Assembly: GCA_021292165.1 (NCBI GenBank)
Contig: CM037877.1
Coordinates: forward strand, 299,600,726 to 299,664,725
DNA length: 64,000 nucleotides
Reading direction: 5' to 3'
Source of the DNA: Shinisaurus crocodilurus
Taxonomy: Eukaryota; Chordata; Lepidosauria; Squamata; Shinisauridae
The notes below the pieces were generated by a model. It did not search any database. It was not told where the DNA came from and saw nothing but the letters and a program-made list of their open reading frames with translations. Position 1 is the first letter of the stretch. Every line of letters starts with the position of its first letter. Shown one piece after another: positions 47,076 to 64,000 of this stretch. The position numbers and the translations under genes were made by a program.

Positions 47076-47435
47076 TGCACATGGCTAGGCAGAAAAAAGC
47101 CCTACGACTCCCAGCGCTCCCCGGCCTGCCTTGCAGAGCAGCGCGCCCTTCCCTCCGTTTCATTTTGGTTCGGGTGAGCGCTTTTTAAACTTGTTGTGAC
47201 TGCCCTGCAAGAAATATCCGCATCGCTTCTGATTGACTGGAGGCACACACACACCTATGCCTGTTTTTAGACAAGAGAGAAAAGGCCTACAACTCCCAGC
47301 ATGCCCCAGCCAGCCTACAACTCCCAGAATGCCGGGAGTTGTAGGACTGGCTGGGGCATGCTGGGAATTTATAGGTCTGGCTGGGGAACGCTGGGAGTTG
47401 TAGGACTTGTTTCCGAACTGATGGGATTGTTGGAG
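47076..47435. repeat. Cluster of rearranged P2 palindromes
   Basis: A half copy at 47076-47130, and at 47263-47420 several arms in a row (AACTCCCAGCATGCCCCAGC and reverse), so more than one insertion or an internal duplication is likely. Confidence 0.6.
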
Positions 47436-47629
47436 CCCTGAATCTTTCATTTGGAGCCCCGAATCTCTGGGAGGCCCCCAACACCCTGCTGTCACTGGGC
47501 ACTTGCTGAAATAAATGCGCAAGGGCCCTGATGATCTCTGTGGCTTCTGATCCCCCTGGTTTAGCTAGGTTTATGCCCGCATGTGCTTCACCTCCTGCTG
47601 CCCCCACCCTTGAATCTGAAATCAAATCA

Positions 47630-47661
47630 GAGAGAGAGAGAAAGAGAGAGAGAGAGAGCTT
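47630..47661. repeat. (GA)n microsatellite
   Basis: Short purine GA run. Confidence 0.8.
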
Positions 47662-47897
47662 GATGCAATCACATATACAATCATGTCAAGATTGGATTTT
47701 TTTTTTAAGTGTTCCATCCATGCACATGTGTGCATCGCTGGGGGTGGAAAAGACACAAAAAAACTGAAAATCAAGGCAAAGTGGGCATGAGCACTGGATT
47801 GAATAGAAAAAAAGAAAGCCATCTATGGTTGCATCAAGCAGAGGCAGTGTTAGGGGGTGACCCACTGGGGCTGCTGATTAATAATTGCATTCGCTGG

Positions 47898-48028
47898 GTC
47901 TGATCCAGATTCGAGTCCTCCAAATTAGCGCTGACCCGCTGAAGTCAACAGGACCTCAGCGGGTCACGGTTAACTTCAGCCCCATTGGTTTCAGTGGGTC
48001 TACTCCAAGTAGGAGTACATCTGGATCT
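47898..48028. mobile_element. Palindromic MITE, family P4
   Basis: TGATCCAGATTCGAGTCCTC and AGGAGTACATCTGGATCTCC form ends; ACCCGCTGAAGTCAACAGG and CCCATTGGTTTCAGTGGGTC inside. Lies just upstream of the SAT2 promoter region. Confidence 0.55.
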
Positions 48029-48085
48029 CCGGCCCATTGAGTTCTGCGGGCCAACTTCTTTTCTCCCCCCCCCCGCCTCCCCCGG

Positions 48086-48107
48086 GGCATCCTGGGAGAT
48101 GTAGTCC
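48086..48107 (-). promoter_or_regulatory. ZNF143/THAP11-like motif in the SAT2 promoter
   Basis: On the minus strand it reads ACTACATCTCCCAGGATGC, matching the known ACTACAnnTCCCAGnATGC module. It lies about 75-95 bp before the ATG, a usual distance for functional sites. A weaker match (ACTACAGCTCCCATCGTGC) is near 48441 in intron 1. Confidence 0.6.
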
Positions 48108-48182
48108 TCCGAGCAGCGGCAGAGGAGGGGGCGCGGCGTGCCGCGGGGCGGGGTCCGCCCGCCCCTCGGCCGCCCCCCCGCC

Positions 48183-61396
<13,214 letters not shown>

Positions 61397-61741
61397 GCCA
61401 CGCCCGGGGTGGGGTGCGGGGCGAGGGGCAGAGGCCAAAGGTTCGGGGAGCCCCGCCCTGCGTTGGGGGGAGCAGAACAGCTCCGTCTGCTCTTGGGGAA
61501 CCCAGGAGTCCTGACGCCCAGGATCCTTTGCTGTCAGCTGCGTCAGCCTTCCCCCAACCTGGGGCCCTCCAGATGTGTTGGATGACACAACACATCTGGC
61601 GACTCCAGGAATCCCAGCGCCCATCGCTCATGCCGGAGTCTGTGCCAGCTGACAGGGCGAGGTAGGATTTAGCGGTGCCCCGGCATTCCTTTGTGGGGGG
61701 CCCTGCTTTGCCAAGGCTTCACGGGTCAGCGATCAAATAGA

Positions 61742-61747
61742 AATAAA
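61742..61747 (+). promoter_or_regulatory. SAT2: Candidate SAT2 poly(A) signal
   Basis: AATAAA about 345 bp after the stop, followed by TG/T-rich CTTTTGGTGTGCTG, the expected downstream element. Confidence 0.65.
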
Positions 61748-61863
61748 ACACAGGTTCAAAATGCCGTGTGCATTCTCTTCGTTTCTTTTGGTGTGCTGCG
61801 AAGAGCATGGATTGACTGCCAGCATTTTTTTAACTCTGCTCCTCAGTCTAAAAGCCTCCAGAG

Positions 61864-61993
61864 CAGTGTTCTCCAACCTTGGGTCCCTAGATGTTTTTGG
61901 CCTACAACTCCCAGCATGCCCCAGCCAGTTGGCTGGGGCATGCTGGGAGTTGTAGGCCAAAAACATCTGGGGACCCAAGGTTGGAGAACACTG
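61864..61993. mobile_element. Palindromic hAT-type MITE, family P1
   Basis: CAGTGTTCTCCAACCTTGGG arms with a GCCAGTTGGC centre and a perfect duplication CTCCAGAG (61856-61863 and 61994-62001). Confidence 0.9.
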
Positions 61994-62029
61994 CTCCAGA
62001 GCGTCTTACATATGATCAATTAAAAAAAA

Positions 62030-62225
62030 ATAATAAGGGTCCCTGCCTGCAGGGTTAAACTCTTAAAAGGCACGACGCCAAAGGAGAGGAGGAGGGAAGA
62101 GGAAAAAAGCAAAGTCGGGCACCAATTCCTAAAAGTGAAACAGTAGATCTCATAATAACCAGCTGGAAACAGTCCAGGGAGAGGAGAAGCCAGGAGGAGC
62201 TGCCGACAGAGAGGCTGTCTGCTGC
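62030..62225. repeat. LINE 3' tail fragment
   Basis: GTCCCTGCCTGCAGGGTTAA, then AAAAGGCACGACGCCAAAGG. Same family as 51425. Confidence 0.5.
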
Positions 62226-62230
62226 AGTTA

Positions 62231-62398
62231 CAGTATTTTTCCATGTATAAGACTATACTTTTTCCTAAAATCGTTAGACTAAAAATTGAAGGTTGTCTTA
62301 TACACGGAAGTAAGCCGAGGAGAGAACCGCGCGATTGCGAAACTGCCCAGTGGGGGGCGTCTTATACATGGGGGCGTCTTATAGATGGAAAAATACGG
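62231..62398. mobile_element. Tc1/mariner-type MITE
   Basis: CAGTATTTTTCCATGTATAA and the reverse of TTATAGATGGAAAAATACGG are terminal inverted repeats flanked by TA. Confidence 0.82.
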
Positions 62399-62483
62399 TA
62401 GTTCCCTGTGGCGGCGGCGGTGGTGGCGGCTGCAGACTTGGACCGCTTTTGAAAAGGGTTAGACAGATCCACGTACATTGGAT

Positions 62484-62712
62484 GAGAGCCAGCGTGGCGC
62501 AGTGGCGAGAGTGTTGGACTGGGGCTCGGGAGACCCGGGTTCTAGTCCCCGCTCAGCCATGAAGCTCACCCGGTGACTTTGGGCCAGTCACTGACTCTGC
62601 CTAACCTACCTCACAGGGTTGTCGTGAGGATAAAATAAAAGAGGAGGACTTGGGCTCCTTTCAAGAGGGAAAAAGGGTGGGATAGCAATGTGATAATGAA
62701 TTAAAAAATGTA
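62484..62712 (+). mobile_element. Sauria-type tRNA-derived SINE
   Basis: A box TGGCGCAGTGG, B box GGTTCTAGTCC, CAGGGTTGTCGTGAGGATAA, then a short A/T tail. Confidence 0.82.
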
Positions 62713-62875
62713 TTAATAAATGTAAGGCACCATAGTAAATGGACACCCCATGGGCAGAGGCACGACCTCTAAATTGGTAATTTTCAGCCTGGGACCCAGC
62801 TTTAACCCAAACATGCATTTGGGGCCCACTTCTTAATGCATATTTTCTGCCAAATATTTGTGTGGTGATAGTGAA

Positions 62876-63560
62876 TATAAGAAGACCTGTGCTGGATCAG
62901 TCCAAAGGCCTATCTTAACCTTCTCCAACCTGGTGCCCTCCAGATGTGTTGGACTACAACCCCCAGCATCCCCCAGCCAGCAGATTCAGGAATGCTGGCT
63001 TATCTCGTCCAGCATTCTGTTCACCCAGTGGCCAACCAGCTGCCCACTTGAAACCCAGAAGCAGGACAGGAGTGCAACAGCACCCTCCCACCCATGTTCC
63101 CCAGCAACCTGGTGTACATCGGCATACTGTCTTTGACACTGGAGGAAGCACATGGCCATCATGACGAGTAGCCGTTGATAGCCTTCTCCATAAACTTCTC
63201 TAATCCCCTTTTAAAGACATCCAAGTTGATGGCCGTCACTACATTTTGTGGTAGCGAACTCTAGTTTAACTCTGGGCTGTGTGAAGAAGTCCTTCCTCTG
63301 ATCTGTCCTGAATCTCCCACCAATCAGCATCATGGGGTGACCTCGTTGGGTTCTAGTATTATGGGAGAGGGAGAAAAATGCCTCCCTGTCCACTTTCTCC
63401 ACCCCAGGCATCATTCTGTACACCTCTATGACATGTCTCCCAATAAGTCACCTTTTTCCTAAACTAAACTGCCCAAACATTGTAACCTTTCTTCGTAGGA
63501 GATTTTGTTCAGCCCCTTATCATCCTGGTTGCCCTTTTGTGCACCTTTTTCCAGCTCTCC
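62876..63560 (-). mobile_element. CR1-like LINE 3' portion with P3 insertion
   Basis: Reverse-oriented copy of the 59870 family: AAGAAGACCTGTGCTGGATC ... GTGCAACAGCACCCTCCCAC ... GATGGCCGTCACTACATTTT. A P3 half-palindrome (62915-62988, CAGATGTGTTGGACTACAAC) lies in it. Confidence 0.65.
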
Positions 63561-63597
63561 AGTTTAGAGATGTGACCTGAACTGCACACATTACAGG

Positions 63598-63720
63598 CAG
63601 TCCTCGGGTTACGAACGTCCCGACTTACGGACCAGTCATACTTCAGAACAGACCGGCCATATCAGTAAAAACCTTGAGTTAAATACAATGGTTTGTATCT
63701 GCGAACGCGCAGCACTATGC
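63598..63720. mobile_element. Mariner-type MITE fragment
   Basis: CAGGCAGTCCTCGGGTTACG, then ACGTCCCGACTTACGGACC: wording common to mariner-derived repeats. Only the 5' end is clear. Confidence 0.5.
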
Positions 63721-63744
63721 TTTGCGACCCTTTGCAGCACTTTG

Positions 63745-64000
63745 AAGCCCAGCCTTCCCCAGCTGACTTAGGGATGAGGGCGGTTGTAGTCCCAACACCG
63801 CTGGAGGGCACCAGGTGAAGGAAGCCCAATCTGGCCCCTTGCCTTGCCTCCTGTGATTGGCAGCAGCTCCCCGATGCCCCCGGGCACAGGATCCGTACCA
63901 TCACGTGCCGTGCTAGCCTTCTAGTGGGGATTGAACCTGCAACCCACTGCGTGCTGGGCCATCGAGCATATCACGGCCCCTTCTATGCTATTTACAGTCA
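63745..64000 (-). repeat. P3 remnant and tRNA-SINE fragment at the window end
   Basis: GGTTGTAGTCCCAACACCGC is a P3 arm. GGGGATTGAACCTGCAACCC (63920-63975) is the head of the second SINE family in reverse. No gene is seen. Confidence 0.5.

Overview
This is vertebrate nuclear DNA, most likely from a squamate reptile (lizard or snake). The assignment rests on five copies of a tRNA-derived SINE that looks like the Sauria SINE, and on many CR1 LINE tails ending in the ATTCTATG microsatellite. L2-like LINE ends and many hAT and mariner MITEs are also present. Genes are spliced with GT-AG introns and compact GC-rich exons. There are no bacterial operons, CRISPR arrays or plasmid features. All family assignments are by eye and no database search was run.

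Four protein-coding genes can be supported. (1) FGF11, plus strand: the window opens inside exon 2, and exons 2-5 end with a stop at 8556. (2) CHRNB1, plus strand, 14929-32762: all 11 coding exons of the muscle nicotinic acetylcholine receptor beta subunit join into a 492-residue reading frame with correct splice phases. (3) A divergent spermidine/spermine acetyltransferase-like gene, minus strand, 42648-36753: six exons, 173 residues. (4) A SAT2-type gene, plus strand, 48183-61396: six exons, 170 residues. Genes 3 and 4 are head-to-head paralogues about 5.5 kb apart with nearly identical exon sizes. FGF11 next to CHRNB1 is the arrangement on human 17p13.1, where SAT2 is also found but farther away.

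Layout: 1-8556 FGF11; 8557-14928 repeat-bearing intergenic DNA; 14929-32762 CHRNB1, whose introns hold CR1, hAT and palindromic elements; 32763-36752 convergent intergenic DNA; 36753-42648 SAT-like gene; 42649-48182 divergent intergenic DNA with a possible solo LTR, fold-backs and MITEs; 48183-61396 SAT2; 61397-64000 3' flank.

The most notable observations are these. The minus-strand SAT paralogue has changed residues at positions equivalent to human SSAT1 Glu28, Glu92, Asp93 and the catalytic Tyr140. A CR1 copy ends about 28 bp before the AG/exon 3 junction of SAT2. A 5S-rRNA-derived head is joined to a CR1 tail. A CGAGTC-rich hAT MITE family is present in four copies, three with perfect 8-bp target duplications. 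Palindromic MITE families carry a ZNF143/THAP11-like motif in each arm, and the presumed SAT2 promoter has the same kind of motif. Several nested insertions give a relative order of transposon activity.
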